Positions 35,311 through 44,491 of a DNA stretch of 64,000 nucleotides are shown here, in pieces; the first letter of the stretch is position 1; every line of letters begins with the position of its first letter. The position numbers were made by a program, and so were the translations under genes. The notes beneath the pieces were generated by a model, which saw nothing but the letters and a program-made list of their open reading frames with translations, was not told the DNA's origin and did no database searches. This DNA comes from Methylophaga sp. OBS1. Its GTDB lineage: Bacteria; Pseudomonadota; Gammaproteobacteria; Nitrosococcales; Methylophagaceae. The DNA is taken from contig NZ_JAPDMS010000002.1 of assembly GCF_026319365.1 (NCBI RefSeq), positions 310,001-374,000 on the forward strand. Reading direction: 5' to 3'.

Positions 35311-36170
35311 ATCCACAATGGTTAAAGACGCTGAGAGCGGTCATCGCTGAAAAGGGCTTTCAAGCGGCGGCAGAAACACTCTCAATTTCACAGCCTACCG
35401 TCTCGCTTCATATTTCCAAGTTGGAGCAACAACTGGGGGTAGCGCTTATAAACAGAAATAAAACCGCTTGTCATCCCACTGAGGCCGCAAAGCGTTTAAT
35501 GCCTTTTATTGACTCCATTCTGAACCTGAATCAACAGGCGATTGAAGCTATCGCAAAAGATTCTATCCGGGTAGGGGCGAGCTCGAATATTGGCATATAT
35601 ATGCTGCAGCCGCCAATAAGCGCTTACCTTGATAAGCAGGGAGCGTCTCATATTGAGTTGATGATTGATAATAACCCAAACATCGTCAGGAAAATGGTCA
35701 ACTTTGAGCTCGATATTGCTGTTGTGGAGTGGTGGCAACCTGAGGCAGGTTTTATTACAAAGTTATGGAAGGTTGAGCCATTGGTATTTATCACCTCTCC
35801 TCAAAACTCTCTGGGAAAACTTAAGGAAATAAGCCTAGAGCAGCTCCAGCATTTCAGTTTGATAGGCGGCGAGATAGGAACTGGAACAGGGCGAATCCTC
35901 AGTGAAAAGTTTACCGGCCATTTGAAAGTCCCCAGAACATCAATGCAGCTTGGCAGTACCGAAGCCGTTAAGCAGGCAGTAAAAGCAGGTATGGGCGTTT
36001 CACTAGTCCCGGCATCTTCAGTGATTGATGAGGTCACTCAAGGCTCACTCTGTGCTGTGCCGGTAGCTCAAGGTGCTCTCAGCAAATCCTTGATGATAGT
36101 AATGCGAGAGAGTAATCAGCCTAACCGGTCCCAGCAGAATTTTATTAATCATCTCAACAGCAGTATTTAA
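35304..36170 (+). CDS. ptxE: LysR-type regulator of the phosphite operon (PtxE-like)
   Basis: LysR-family regulator of 288 residues: N-terminal winged HTH ([28 protein letters not shown], residues 18-45) and a C-terminal substrate-binding-like domain. Its ATG lies inside the end of ptxD (7-bp overlap), so it is translationally coupled. In P. stutzeri ptxE is the last gene of ptxABCDE, and the order here is the same. Since a Pho box drives the operon, PtxE may add phosphite sensing or have another target; that is not shown by the sequence. Confidence 0.88.
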   Translation: MLNPQWLKTLRAVIAEKGFQAAAETLSISQPTVSLHISKLEQQLGVALINRNKTACHPTEAAKRLMPFIDSILNLNQQAIEAIAKDSIRVGASSNIGIYMLQPPISAYLDKQGASHIELMIDNNPNIVRKMVNFELDIAVVEWWQPEAGFITKLWKVEPLVFITSPQNSLGKLKEISLEQLQHFSLIGGEIGTGTGRILSEKFTGHLKVPRTSMQLGSTEAVKQAVKAGMGVSLVPASSVIDEVTQGSLCAVPVAQGALSKSLMIVMRESNQPNRSQQNFINHLNSSI

Positions 36171-36267
36171 AGTTTCAGAGTCCTTCCTACTTGTTGGGTA
36201 TTTACAGTCCTTCACGCGCTGCCTAGTCTAGAGAACAGGCATAACTCTCTTACTGCAGGAAGCGAGC

Positions 36268-36864
36268 ATGATTTCACTCTCCCAATGGCGCATCACCGGC
36301 CTCGTGCTGATCGTTATCAGCGTGATGTCAGTCAGCAGCTTTGTCTGGCTGGGCTTCAGTGAAGAAGGCATTCGCGCCATGGTGCGGGGAACGGCACGGA
36401 CTTCGGTTTGCCTTTTCGTGCTGGCCTTTACCGCATCCAGTCTGTACCGGTTGTTTAAATCCGGCTGGGCAAGATACCTGTTGGATAACCGCCGTTATAT
36501 CGGGCTGTCGTTTGCCCTGTCGCATTTTGTGCATCTGCTGTTTCTGATCCTGCTGATGATACATTACCCGCAGGACTCACTGGCGAAGTTGAATCAGCTT
36601 GAGATTGTACTGGCCAGCCTGACCTATGTGTTTATCCTGGCGATGACGATCACGTCTTTTGATCCGCCACGGCGCTGGCTCGGTCCGAAAAACTGGCATC
36701 GTCTGCATACCACCGGCATGTACCTGGTCTGGCTTATCTTTCTGGAAACCTATGGTAAGGGCACACTGCAAAACGGACATTATCTGCCCCTGGTGTTACT
36801 GCTGCTGGTGGCGTTCGGACTGAGACTGGCAGCCAGCCTCAAAACCGCGCGCTCGGTTCACTAG
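36268..36864 (+). CDS. Ferric-reductase-like heme-binding membrane protein
   Basis: 198-residue integral membrane protein with about six helices. Two His pairs placed to hold heme b are in SFALSHFVHLLFL (near residues 87-91) and HRLHTTGMYLVWL (near 148-152), typical of the ferric reductase-like transmembrane domain also found in MsrQ. There is no flavin domain, so an external electron donor is needed. GGAAGCGAG precedes the start. Electron partner and substrate are unknown. Confidence 0.78.
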   Translation: MISLSQWRITGLVLIVISVMSVSSFVWLGFSEEGIRAMVRGTARTSVCLFVLAFTASSLYRLFKSGWARYLLDNRRYIGLSFALSHFVHLLFLILLMIHYPQDSLAKLNQLEIVLASLTYVFILAMTITSFDPPRRWLGPKNWHRLHTTGMYLVWLIFLETYGKGTLQNGHYLPLVLLLLVAFGLRLAASLKTARSVH

Positions 36865-37004
36865 CTTTTATTGATGGGGGTATAAATCGGGCCGGGGAAA
36901 GTCGCGACCTTGCCATCAAATTCACTGATTTCGATAACATTAGAAAACTGGCGAATAAAGAAGCATAGTCTGACGTGAAGTGTGCGGTCGGGAACACCGC
37001 ACAT
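36861..37004 (-). CDS. Small open reading frame, 47 codons
   Basis: A short frame reading MCGVPDRTLHVRLCFF at its start and ending in FDGKVATFPGPIYTPINKS. The C-terminal half has a protein-like composition (VIEISEFDGKVATF), and its stop overlaps the convergent gene by 4 bp, a tight packing often seen for real genes. No clear ribosome-binding site was found and the family is unknown. It may instead be the leftover C-terminus of a decayed larger gene. Confidence 0.32.
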   Translation of the reverse strand: MCGVPDRTLHVRLCFFIRQFSNVIEISEFDGKVATFPGPIYTPINKS

Positions 37005-37239
37005 ATAGTGTCACCCAGTGGGATAAGGTCAATATTAGGCTGCTGCAACTACTGTGCAGTATCAGCTCAACAAATAAAAATACCAGGAGTAGAGCCGGAG
37101 TCAGTTGTATGAGTAAAGCCGTTCTACAGAAAAGGTGGGTGGGATAAGCGAATCCATAGCTGTATGCTGTCTCAATCCATCGGGCCGACCTAACGGCAGC
37201 AAAACCCGATGATGAAGCGAATCAAAAGCGAGGCTGGGT
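37005..37239. other. Intergenic stretch without recognisable features
   Basis: Together with the small frame before it this fills the 375-base gap. I see no tRNA, terminator or repeat here. GAGGCTGGGT just before 37240 is the likely ribosome-binding site of the next gene. Confidence 0.5.
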
Positions 37240-38235
37240 ATGTATACCGATGATGATTTGGAGCAGGCGGTCGAGAAAGGGATTTTCAGTCGCCCTTCCG
37301 TGGCGCAGTTCCGTGACTTTATTGCTGAGCGTGATAACACGCATGCTGCAGATGAGGAAGACTTCCGGCTGATCACCAGCTTTAACGATATATTCGTGGT
37401 GATTGCCTGCCTGTTGCTATTGCTCTCTGCGGGGTGGGTAATTCAGGGGACCAGCGCGGCCCTGTCAGCTGCTGTGGTCGCGGCTTTATCCTGGGGGCTG
37501 GCCGAGTTTTTTGTACGCAAACGTAAAATGGCCCTGCCGGCCATTGTCTTGCTGGTCACGTTTGTTGCCAATGTGTTTACTGCGATTGTGCTGTTGTTTG
37601 GATTTCCCGATGAAAAGGCCTTTATGCTGGCCGGTTTGGGCGCGACTATCGCAGCGTGGTTGCACTGGACCCGTTTCCATGTGCCCATCACAGTGGCTGC
37701 CGGTGCCGCGGCGGCGGTGGCTTTTGTGCTGGCAGGCCTGATTTATATGTTGCCTGCCCTGCGGGATCATCTGAATAGTCTGATGTTTGTTGGCGGCATC
37801 GCTATCTTTCTGCTGGCCATGGTGTGGGATGCGAAAGATCCGAAACGTATCAGTGGTCGTTCCGATGTCGCTTTCTGGCTGCACCTCACGGCAGCCCCAC
37901 TGATAGTGCACCCGATTTTCAGCAACCTCGGCATATTTGAAGGTAATCAGACTCCTCTGGATCTGGGCATCGTGTTACTGCTTTACCTGGTATTGACCGT
38001 GATTTCGCTGGTTATCGACCGGCGCGCTTTTATGGTTTCTTCCCTGATATATGTGCTGGCGGCATTGACCCAGTTACTTGATACCTATGGCCTGGCCGGT
38101 GACAGTTTTGCTTATGTCGGGGTGGTCATTGGTATGTCTCTGCTATTGCTGTCCGGCTTTTGGCACAGGGCCCGTCGTGTGCTGGTACAGGCGCTTCCAG
38201 ACGGCTGGCAGCGTCGTCTGCCGGAAGTTGCTTAG
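37240..38235 (+). CDS. Multi-helix membrane protein (DUF4401-like)
   Basis: 331-residue integral membrane protein. A soluble N-terminal segment of about 50 residues (TDDDLEQAVEKGIFSRPSVAQF) is followed by roughly ten hydrophobic helices. The short acidic N-terminal helix ahead of paired helices resembles DUF4401/DUF2157-type proteins of unknown function; the assignment is tentative. No catalytic or metal-binding motif is evident. Confidence 0.72.
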   Translation: MYTDDDLEQAVEKGIFSRPSVAQFRDFIAERDNTHAADEEDFRLITSFNDIFVVIACLLLLLSAGWVIQGTSAALSAAVVAALSWGLAEFFVRKRKMALPAIVLLVTFVANVFTAIVLLFGFPDEKAFMLAGLGATIAAWLHWTRFHVPITVAAGAAAAVAFVLAGLIYMLPALRDHLNSLMFVGGIAIFLLAMVWDAKDPKRISGRSDVAFWLHLTAAPLIVHPIFSNLGIFEGNQTPLDLGIVLLLYLVLTVISLVIDRRAFMVSSLIYVLAALTQLLDTYGLAGDSFAYVGVVIGMSLLLLSGFWHRARRVLVQALPDGWQRRLPEVA

Positions 38236-38287
38236 CAGTGATTAAAATCCGTTAAACTGAGCACGTGCTCCAGACATAAGGAGGGGC

Positions 38288-38923
38288 ATGATGAAACAGA
38301 TTCTGTCCGATCTCTGGGAAACCGCTGTTGAGCACCCGTTTCCCGGCCTGACCACGCATGCCTATTTATGGACGCGGGAAGCGGGCAATGTGTTGTTTTA
38401 TAACACCGGCCAGCAAAGTGATATTGAGCAGATGGCAAGTCAGGGCGGTGTGCGCTATCAACTGCTCAGTCACCGCGATGAGGTTGGGCCATCAATAGGT
38501 CAAATCCGGGCGTTGTACGCTGCCCAGCTTGGTGGTCATGAGGCAGAATACGATGAATTTGCCGAGGTTTGTCAGCCGGATATCGTTTTTACACAGCGGC
38601 AATGGCTGTTGGACGATTTGGAGGTGATCCCGACCCCGGGTCACACGCCGGGCAGTTGCTGTTTTCTTGCCAAGGCAGATGAAGGCCGCACAGTGCTTTT
38701 CACCGGTGATACTTTGTACTGGAGTGATACCGGACTGAGGCCGGGTTTACTGCCTTTCAGTGACCGGGCGCAGTTGATTCAGAGTCTGGGTTTACTGGAG
38801 ACAGTGTCTCCCGACGTGGTTTGTTCCAGTGCCTTTTCCGGACAGTCCGGTTACAGGGAAATCAGAGACGACTGGCTGGAACAGCTTTCAATAGCGAAAT
38901 GGTTGCTGGAGCAGCAAACTTAG
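38288..38923 (+). CDS. Metallo-beta-lactamase-fold hydrolase
   Basis: 211-residue MBL-fold protein. PTPGHTPGSCCF supplies a metal-binding His, and LFTGDTLYW the bridging Asp. The first metal motif is degenerate: where HxHxDH is expected the sequence reads LLSHRDEVGPS, so only part of the di-metal site is kept. A strong AAGGAGG precedes the start. The substrate is unknown; the degenerate site may mean an altered or lost hydrolase activity. Confidence 0.82.
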   Translation: MMKQILSDLWETAVEHPFPGLTTHAYLWTREAGNVLFYNTGQQSDIEQMASQGGVRYQLLSHRDEVGPSIGQIRALYAAQLGGHEAEYDEFAEVCQPDIVFTQRQWLLDDLEVIPTPGHTPGSCCFLAKADEGRTVLFTGDTLYWSDTGLRPGLLPFSDRAQLIQSLGLLETVSPDVVCSSAFSGQSGYREIRDDWLEQLSIAKWLLEQQT

Positions 38924-38949
38924 GATGACATCCGTGTCACCCTGTCTGC

Positions 38950-39291
38950 CTACCGGTAATAACGATGATGTCGGTAGTCTCTGTCATAGCGGTCATGATG
39001 CCGGTATGAGTGACGGTCATGATGACGGTAGTGATGTTTGGTATGACCGCGATAATGCTTGTCGTGATTTTTCCTGTCATGATAATAGTGATGATGGTGA
39101 TGCCGGTCATAATCACGGTAATGAATCACATAGCGGTCGGGATAGTAGCTGTTGTAATAACCCGGGTAGCCTAAATTGAGACCAATACCGATGCTGAGAT
39201 CACCGGCTTTGGCGGGATTGGCGGCAAGGGCCAGCATTAAACCTGACATCAGGCTGATGGCCAGGATTTTTGATTTGTTGAGATGTCGCAT
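38950..39291 (-). CDS. Secreted histidine- and tyrosine-rich protein
   Basis: 113-residue protein with a signal peptide (cleavage near NPAKAG), a short GIGLNLGYPGYYNSYYPDRY segment, and a C-terminal half made almost only of His, Tyr, Arg and Asp (runs such as DRHHHHHYYHDRK and HHYRHHDRHSYRHHD). Such composition suggests metal binding (Ni, Zn, Cu) or attachment in the periplasm. Low-complexity RHH repeats could also vary in length between strains. No family recognised. It is convergent with the MBL-fold gene. Confidence 0.72.
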   Translation of the reverse strand: MRHLNKSKILAISLMSGLMLALAANPAKAGDLSIGIGLNLGYPGYYNSYYPDRYVIHYRDYDRHHHHHYYHDRKNHDKHYRGHTKHHYRHHDRHSYRHHDRYDRDYRHHRYYR

Positions 39292-39484
39292 CGCGTTTAC
39301 CTCGCTCTACACAAATGGTCACGATTAATACACTAATCCTGTGCCGGGAAAGTTTGTGTTAAGCAATGTAAAAGTTTGTAAAACATGAAAAAAGTGTCGC
39401 TTAATGCACGGGAGCAGGGGCCTTCCTGATGGCGCCGAACATGCTAGAGTGAGCGCATCTATGTTGAACCTGTGTGGAGATAAG

Positions 39485-40057
39485 ATGGAAACGTCGATCC
39501 AGTTTGAACTGCCCAATTGGGTGCTGCGATATCAGCAGACGTATCAGACCACCACGGATATTGAGACTCAGATGGATTTTGTTATCGATCTGTCCCGTCT
39601 GAATATCCAATATGACAGCGGCGGTCCATTTGCTGCTGGGGTGTTTGAGATTGATAGCGGCAAGCTGGTGGCCCTCGGTGTCAACCTGGTGCCATCCAAG
39701 AATCTGTCTATCCTCCATGCGGAAATGGTCGCGTTATCCATGGCTCAGCAAAGCCGTGGCAGCTATGACCTGGGGGCCGGAAAGCCGGATTTGTGCCTGG
39801 TAACCAGCTGTGAGCCCTGCGCCATGTGTTTCGGTGCCATACCCTGGTCCGGGGTGAGGCAGGTGATATCGGGTGCGACTGATGCCGACGTCCGTGCCAT
39901 CGGTTTTGATGAAGGTCCAAAACCGGATGACTGGAGGCAGGCACTGGAAGACAGAGGGATAAAAGTGTTGAGTGGCGTGCACCGGGATAAGGCTTCGGCT
40001 GTGCTTCGGACTTATATGAATCAAGGTGGCAGACTCTACAATGCACGGCAGGGGTAA
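39485..40057 (+). CDS. Cytidine/deoxycytidylate-type nucleoside deaminase
   Basis: 190-residue zinc deaminase: the HAEMVAL motif gives the metal His and the proton-shuttling Glu, and TSCEPCAMCFGAI gives the two zinc Cys (P-C-x2-C). The arrangement resembles guanine deaminase or tRNA-type members, but the substrate cannot be told. The frame opens further upstream; ATG 39485 is chosen for GGAGA 4-8 nt before it. The glyoxalase-fold gene follows 8 bp later and is probably cotranscribed. Confidence 0.85.
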   Translation: METSIQFELPNWVLRYQQTYQTTTDIETQMDFVIDLSRLNIQYDSGGPFAAGVFEIDSGKLVALGVNLVPSKNLSILHAEMVALSMAQQSRGSYDLGAGKPDLCLVTSCEPCAMCFGAIPWSGVRQVISGATDADVRAIGFDEGPKPDDWRQALEDRGIKVLSGVHRDKASAVLRTYMNQGGRLYNARQG

Positions 40058-40065
40058 CTATTCAT

Positions 40066-40470
40066 ATGAAAGCGAAAATCAGCATAATTACGCTTGGGGT
40101 GGAAGATTTAACGGCGGCAACCGCTTTTTATCGTGATGGTCTTGAGCTACCACAATTTGATTTCGACAGTGCCGACGTGAGCTTTTTTGAACTCGCAGGC
40201 ACCTGGCTGAGCTTATATCCCAAAACAGCGCTGGCTGAAGATATTGGCATTCCCGCTGAAGCCATGACAGGTCAGGGTAGTTTCACACTGGCACACAATG
40301 TCAGCAGCCCGGAGGCAGTCGATGCCGTGCTGGATCAGGCAGTCAACGCCGGTGCCAGGTTAATAAAACCCGGTCAGCAGGTATTCTGGGGCGGTTATTC
40401 CGGCTATTTTCAGGATCCGGAAGGCTATTACTGGGAGGTGGCCTTTAACCCTTTTGTGGATCTTAGCTGA
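40066..40470 (+). CDS. VOC (glyoxalase/bleomycin-resistance fold) family protein
   Basis: 134-residue protein of the vicinal oxygen chelate fold. ITLGVEDLTAATAFYRDGL starts the first beta-alpha-beta unit and GYFQDPEGYYWEVAFNP ends the second, with a final Glu at the usual metal position. Function within this large family cannot be assigned. It follows the deaminase gene and ends at a terminator. Confidence 0.85.
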   Translation: MKAKISIITLGVEDLTAATAFYRDGLELPQFDFDSADVSFFELAGTWLSLYPKTALAEDIGIPAEAMTGQGSFTLAHNVSSPEAVDAVLDQAVNAGARLIKPGQQVFWGGYSGYFQDPEGYYWEVAFNPFVDLS

Positions 40471-40477
40471 TGAGATT

Positions 40478-40514
40478 AAAGCCCCGATGCGCTGAAACAG
40501 GGCAGCGGGGCTTT
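40478..40514. terminator. Terminator between convergent VOC and DUF2189 genes
   Basis: AAAGCCCCG pairs with CGGGGCTTT across a 19-nt loop, with A and T runs on either side, so it can end transcription from both directions. Confidence 0.75.
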
Positions 40515-40521
40515 GTCACCA

Positions 40522-41298
40522 TTATTCTGTGTTATTCACCAGATCCCGGTAGGCATGCCAGCTGGCATGACCCAGCAACGGGAAAATCACAATCATGCCG
40601 ATCATAAAAGTGGCTATCCCGACACCGGTAAACAGGGCCAGCAGACCGGCCCAAAGCATCATGGTCAGCAGGTTGTCAGACACAACTCGAACACTGATAA
40701 AAGCGGCATCCAGTGCTTTAATATTGCTGTCGATAATGGCCGGAATGGCAACAACCGACAGGGCAAAAACGATGGCTGCCAGCAGACCGCCAACAATCAG
40801 ATAGAGTGCTGATTGCATTGGCGATGCAAAGGCAAAGAAATCGCCCCACATCGTTCTGTCCAGCGGCGGTGCCACTTCACCGAGCGTTGCCATTAATACC
40901 AGCGCCGAGATGACAAACCAGAGCAGGCTGAAACCCAGCAGAAAGCCGGCAAAGCGGAACAATGCCGGTTGGTTTCGGCTCAGACCGCTTAGAGACTGAT
41001 CAAAACTGACTGGTTGTTTGTTCTCCAGGCGACGGGAAATCTCACAGAGGCCTGCCGCCATGATAGGGCCGATCAGCATAAAGCCGGACACCACTGCGGC
41101 CAGTGCATAAACGTGCATGCTGGTGACCAGTAGGGCAAGCCAAAACACTGCCGCCACTATCAAGCCATGAGCGAAGCTGATTTTTGGGTATTTGCCCAGA
41201 TCCCCGGCCCCTTTGGCCAGCCAGAGGAAAGGGCGGAAAAATCCCACCCGGCGTGAATCCAGATGGGCATGATGAGAACGATGCAGGTAAGTCTCCAT
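40522..41298 (-). CDS. DUF2189 family membrane protein
   Basis: 258-residue inner-membrane protein with about six helices and a basic N-terminus. Family marks include FRPFLWLAKGAGDL, VSGFMLIGPIMAAGLCEISRRLE and the C-terminal VIFPLLGHASWHAYRDLV (HASWHAYR is the typical end). The function is unknown; no catalytic motif is present. Confidence 0.86.
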   Translation of the reverse strand: METYLHRSHHAHLDSRRVGFFRPFLWLAKGAGDLGKYPKISFAHGLIVAAVFWLALLVTSMHVYALAAVVSGFMLIGPIMAAGLCEISRRLENKQPVSFDQSLSGLSRNQPALFRFAGFLLGFSLLWFVISALVLMATLGEVAPPLDRTMWGDFFAFASPMQSALYLIVGGLLAAIVFALSVVAIPAIIDSNIKALDAAFISVRVVSDNLLTMMLWAGLLALFTGVGIATFMIGMIVIFPLLGHASWHAYRDLVNNTE

Positions 41299-41453
41299 AT
41301 TGCGCCTCCTGTTCGTTTTTTTGAGCTCAACAGTTACTTCACCGTAACATGCGAGAGCCTGTAACTATAAGACAGAAGGGTGGATGCCTATGTTCACTGA
41401 TAATAAGACAAAGTCGGGTTCATCAGAGAGGGCGGCTTTGTCTGAGACGATCA

Positions 41454-42731
41454 TCAGAAGTTATAGGGGAAGCGCACGCTTACAGTGACATCCGGTGCAT
41501 CCGGAGTGATGCCAATACCGACACTGGCCGACATCGTCAGGTTATCGGCCAGGCCATAACTGAGACCGAAGTTCAGCAGGCCGGCGCTGGCATCGCTGCC
41601 GTTGACGCTCACTTCAGACTGCCCCCGTTGTTTAATACTGGTTTCGCGGGTAATACGGTGCGAATAAGACATGCTTGCGCTGAGGTTTTCATTGAGTGCA
41701 AAAGCAAAACCAGCGCCGATTGCAAAACTGTCACCCAGATCAACATCTGCGCTGGTATGCGTCTCCGGGTCAGTACTGATATCACTGAATGAACGCTCAA
41801 AGTGATAGGTATAGGACAGATTGGCGAACAATATTGCCGGATCAGTCGTTTTGATAAAGCTGATGCCCGGCGTGATAGACCAGACACCATTACCGGTCGG
41901 CAACTCCGTCGGTATGGTCAGATTATCACCACTGTCGGAGACGGTGACGAATTTAATACCGTAGGGATCCTTACCGGTCGGTGCTTTAACGCGTAAGCTG
42001 ACGACAGTATCAGGTCGTGAGCCCTGCTCCTGGAACAGACGGTAGAAAGCACCGAAGCTGATATCGCCCAGATCGCCGTTTGAGACATCGTCTTCGGCAA
42101 CCGAGTTGGTAGCAAAGCCTGCCCCTACTGTTGAGAATGATGAATCACGATAGAGGTAGGGGACATTGACATCAAATTGCAGACGATCACTGTAGCTGTA
42201 ACGGCCGGTAAGATCGAAGGTCCAGGTATCGGCCTTAATTCTGTCCAGGCTCAAATCGCCGAGGAATATGGCATCCAGAGCGAGAAAACCGTTAAGGAAC
42301 AAGTCTCTTCTGTCTGAGTGTGAATAGCTCAGACCGGGTTCGATGGTGAATTTGCGGTCAAACAGGGTGTGCTGTTCGCGGTAGACCGCTTCGGCACTGC
42401 GTGAGGCCGGGGCTTCTTTGACCACCTCTCCTTCAGTCTGCGCCTGCTGAGTGGTCGCTTGCGGCTCACCCTGTTCGGCGGAAGTGCCAGGCTGAGGTGG
42501 CGTATTGCCGCCGACCTTCACCGAACGTGGCTTAGACTCTTGCTCCAACTGTTGTATCTTAACCGCCATGGCTCTGAGCACCGCATTTTGTTGTTCATAA
42601 CGATGCTGTATTTCCTTAACTTGCTGCTGCAACGCCGCAACTTCTTCATCGGTAGCCGCCTGTATCGGTGAGGCCAGGGCCAGACCGATACAGAGGCTAA
42701 GGGTGCGGTGAGGAAATGATGTCTCAGTCAT
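41454..42731 (-). CDS. FapF-like amyloid secretion pore
   Basis: Outer-membrane protein of 425 residues and last gene of the Fap-like operon. A signal peptide (ends SPIQAA) is followed by a coiled-coil segment (EEVAALQQQVKEIQHRYEQQ, residues 28-65), a Pro/Gln-rich linker, and a C-terminal beta-barrel of alternating residues ending in Phe (VSVRFPYNF). In Pseudomonas, FapF is a trimeric barrel gated by an N-terminal coiled coil and exports FapB/FapC; architecture and position agree. Alone it could be taken for a generic barrel protein, and context makes the call. Confidence 0.72.
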   Translation of the reverse strand: MTETSFPHRTLSLCIGLALASPIQAATDEEVAALQQQVKEIQHRYEQQNAVLRAMAVKIQQLEQESKPRSVKVGGNTPPQPGTSAEQGEPQATTQQAQTEGEVVKEAPASRSAEAVYREQHTLFDRKFTIEPGLSYSHSDRRDLFLNGFLALDAIFLGDLSLDRIKADTWTFDLTGRYSYSDRLQFDVNVPYLYRDSSFSTVGAGFATNSVAEDDVSNGDLGDISFGAFYRLFQEQGSRPDTVVSLRVKAPTGKDPYGIKFVTVSDSGDNLTIPTELPTGNGVWSITPGISFIKTTDPAILFANLSYTYHFERSFSDISTDPETHTSADVDLGDSFAIGAGFAFALNENLSASMSYSHRITRETSIKQRGQSEVSVNGSDASAGLLNFGLSYGLADNLTMSASVGIGITPDAPDVTVSVRFPYNF

Positions 42732-42835
42732 GACAGGCTCCTGGCTGGTTATCCCATTGCGATAGCTGTCAAACAGCTTGTATGGGTTTATTGATCGACG
42801 GATTTGAGTGCTTATTCATCATCAGTTAAGCCATG

Positions 42836-43705
42836 CTAGAAATTCAGTGTGGGAGATAACTGGCGCAGGGACGATAGCACCTGCTGCTGATTCAGATTCG
42901 GGCCTGTTCGATCAATCCGGGTCTGAATATCCAGGTTAATCATGTTGCGAATTTGATTCAGGCTGCCGCCCAGACGGACTGACTGCATGACCTGTCCATT
43001 GCCCTGGGAGATGCTCCGAATCGCCTGCTGTGCCTGACCCTGGTCAACGACGTCGACGGCAACAGATAATCCATTGTTAGCCAATGAGACGCTGGCTGCA
43101 TTACCTGAAGGTGTAATTACGTTCAGGTTTCCAGGTGAATTCGATGTGTTAACGCCATGACCACCGTTGTATCGCCTGACAGAAACACCGATGGAATTAC
43201 CGATACCATTCGCATTGCCCGCGACCTGAATACTCTGAACCACCCCCGTCACACTATCGAGCCCTTTGCTGCCGCTGACAACATTGGTGCCTTGAGAGAC
43301 TGCAACCTGGTTTACCTGTACCTGGTGAACGTTAATCACGGGTTCAAAACTGACTCTGGGCTGACCCTGCCCCATACTGATTGCGAGTCTGCCGCTGGCA
43401 TTGATCACCTCACCCGATGAGGTAATCCATTCAGTCATCATCTGCACCCCAAAAGTCATGATCTGGCCGCCTGATACGAATTTACCGCGCGTTTCTCCCA
43501 GCACATCATCTGAAAGCTCGTGGGCGTTAGCAAAAACCCCCATTTCAGGGAGTTCGGCATAGGCATGATGGGGCGCTGTGATGCAGAAAATCAGGGCGGC
43601 GGATAACGCGACGGCTTTCGGTTTAAAGCGCCGGGTTGCGGGAAGGCCTTCCTGGCTGGTTGGCGGAGAGCTCTCCTTGCCGTCCGTACTTATCATGATT
43701 CTCAT
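42836..43705 (-). CDS. FapE-like secreted protein of the amyloid locus
   Basis: 289-residue exported protein with a long polar N-region before the hydrophobic core (cleavage near HHAYAE). The mature part starts with LSDDVLGETRGKFVSGGQ and continues with MTFGVQMMTEW. It then has Asn/Gln/Gly/Ser-rich imperfect repeats (VVQSIQVAGNANGIGNSIGV, MQSVRLGGSLNQIRNMINL). Position between the C39 peptidase and the pore is that of FapE. I chose ATG 43705 over the first ATG because AGAAAGG precedes it. The exact role of FapE (minor fibre part or chaperone) is not settled. Confidence 0.62.
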   Translation of the reverse strand: MRIMISTDGKESSPPTSQEGLPATRRFKPKAVALSAALIFCITAPHHAYAELPEMGVFANAHELSDDVLGETRGKFVSGGQIMTFGVQMMTEWITSSGEVINASGRLAISMGQGQPRVSFEPVINVHQVQVNQVAVSQGTNVVSGSKGLDSVTGVVQSIQVAGNANGIGNSIGVSVRRYNGGHGVNTSNSPGNLNVITPSGNAASVSLANNGLSVAVDVVDQGQAQQAIRSISQGNGQVMQSVRLGGSLNQIRNMINLDIQTRIDRTGPNLNQQQVLSSLRQLSPTLNF

Positions 43706-43769
43706 TTGTCCTTTCTCCATACTGATTGCCGAGCCTTTCCGTCAGCGACAATGCATGTTCAGGCAGGCA

Positions 43770-44471
43770 TCAGAACAACTCGGATCGATAAAACCCGAAC
43801 TCGAGCAACTCCGCATCAGTCAGCGGTCGCCATGTATCAACCGTACTTCTTGCGGTCAGTGGTTCCCTGGGACGTAACAGAATGGTGTCGCGGTCAAAAC
43901 CATCGCCAATGACGGCGAAAGTGACTTTGTTCCAACCATCAATAAAGTCCTGCCTGTCCATGACCCTGTTGCCCAGGGCCGGATCAGCGATATATACCTT
44001 GTCTTGAGTCGCGGTTTTAAGCACCACAAAGTGCTTGTAACCCCTGATATCCAGCAAAGCGATAGTGGGGATTTTGATGCGGTCCAGGATGTCTGGATTG
44101 ACCGAGTATCCGCGTCCGCGCAGCCCCAGGGTTTCTACGTAGTGCTTAATATCCAGTAAAGAAAACCCCTTGCTTTGCACCAGTTGCGGGTCGCTGACCT
44201 TGAGCATGCCTTCAATGACATCGGCTTCGGTTAATTCGAAGTTATAGGCATAGTTCAGGATGGTTGCCAGTGCGGCGGCACCACAACTGAAGTCAGTCTG
44301 CTGCGGCACCATATTGACGAAATGCTGCTCACGCATACTGATAATGTTTTTATTGATCATGGTGCCGGGGACGACACCGCTGAACTGAATATTCGCGGCA
44401 CTACTGAAGGACATCGTCAGCCACAGGCCGGATGCGCCCAACAGCAATAAGGTGCTTTTAATCACTTGCAT
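43770..44471 (-). CDS. FapD-like C39 family cysteine peptidase
   Basis: 233-residue exported protein with the C39 peptidase core: oxyanion Gln and catalytic Cys in QQTDFSCGAAALATIL (residues 57-72), catalytic His in GYKHFVVL near 144 and Asp in YIADPALG near 159. An N-terminal hydrophobic signal or anchor places it in the periplasm. FapD in Pseudomonas has the same family and position and is required for export of mature amyloid. The bacteriocin-type ABC transporter that C39 domains are often fused to is absent. Confidence 0.8.
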   Translation of the reverse strand: MQVIKSTLLLLGASGLWLTMSFSSAANIQFSGVVPGTMINKNIISMREQHFVNMVPQQTDFSCGAAALATILNYAYNFELTEADVIEGMLKVSDPQLVQSKGFSLLDIKHYVETLGLRGRGYSVNPDILDRIKIPTIALLDIRGYKHFVVLKTATQDKVYIADPALGNRVMDRQDFIDGWNKVTFAVIGDGFDRDTILLRPREPLTARSTVDTWRPLTDAELLEFGFYRSELF

Positions 44472-44491
44472 TGCGACGGTCTCCAGGAAAA

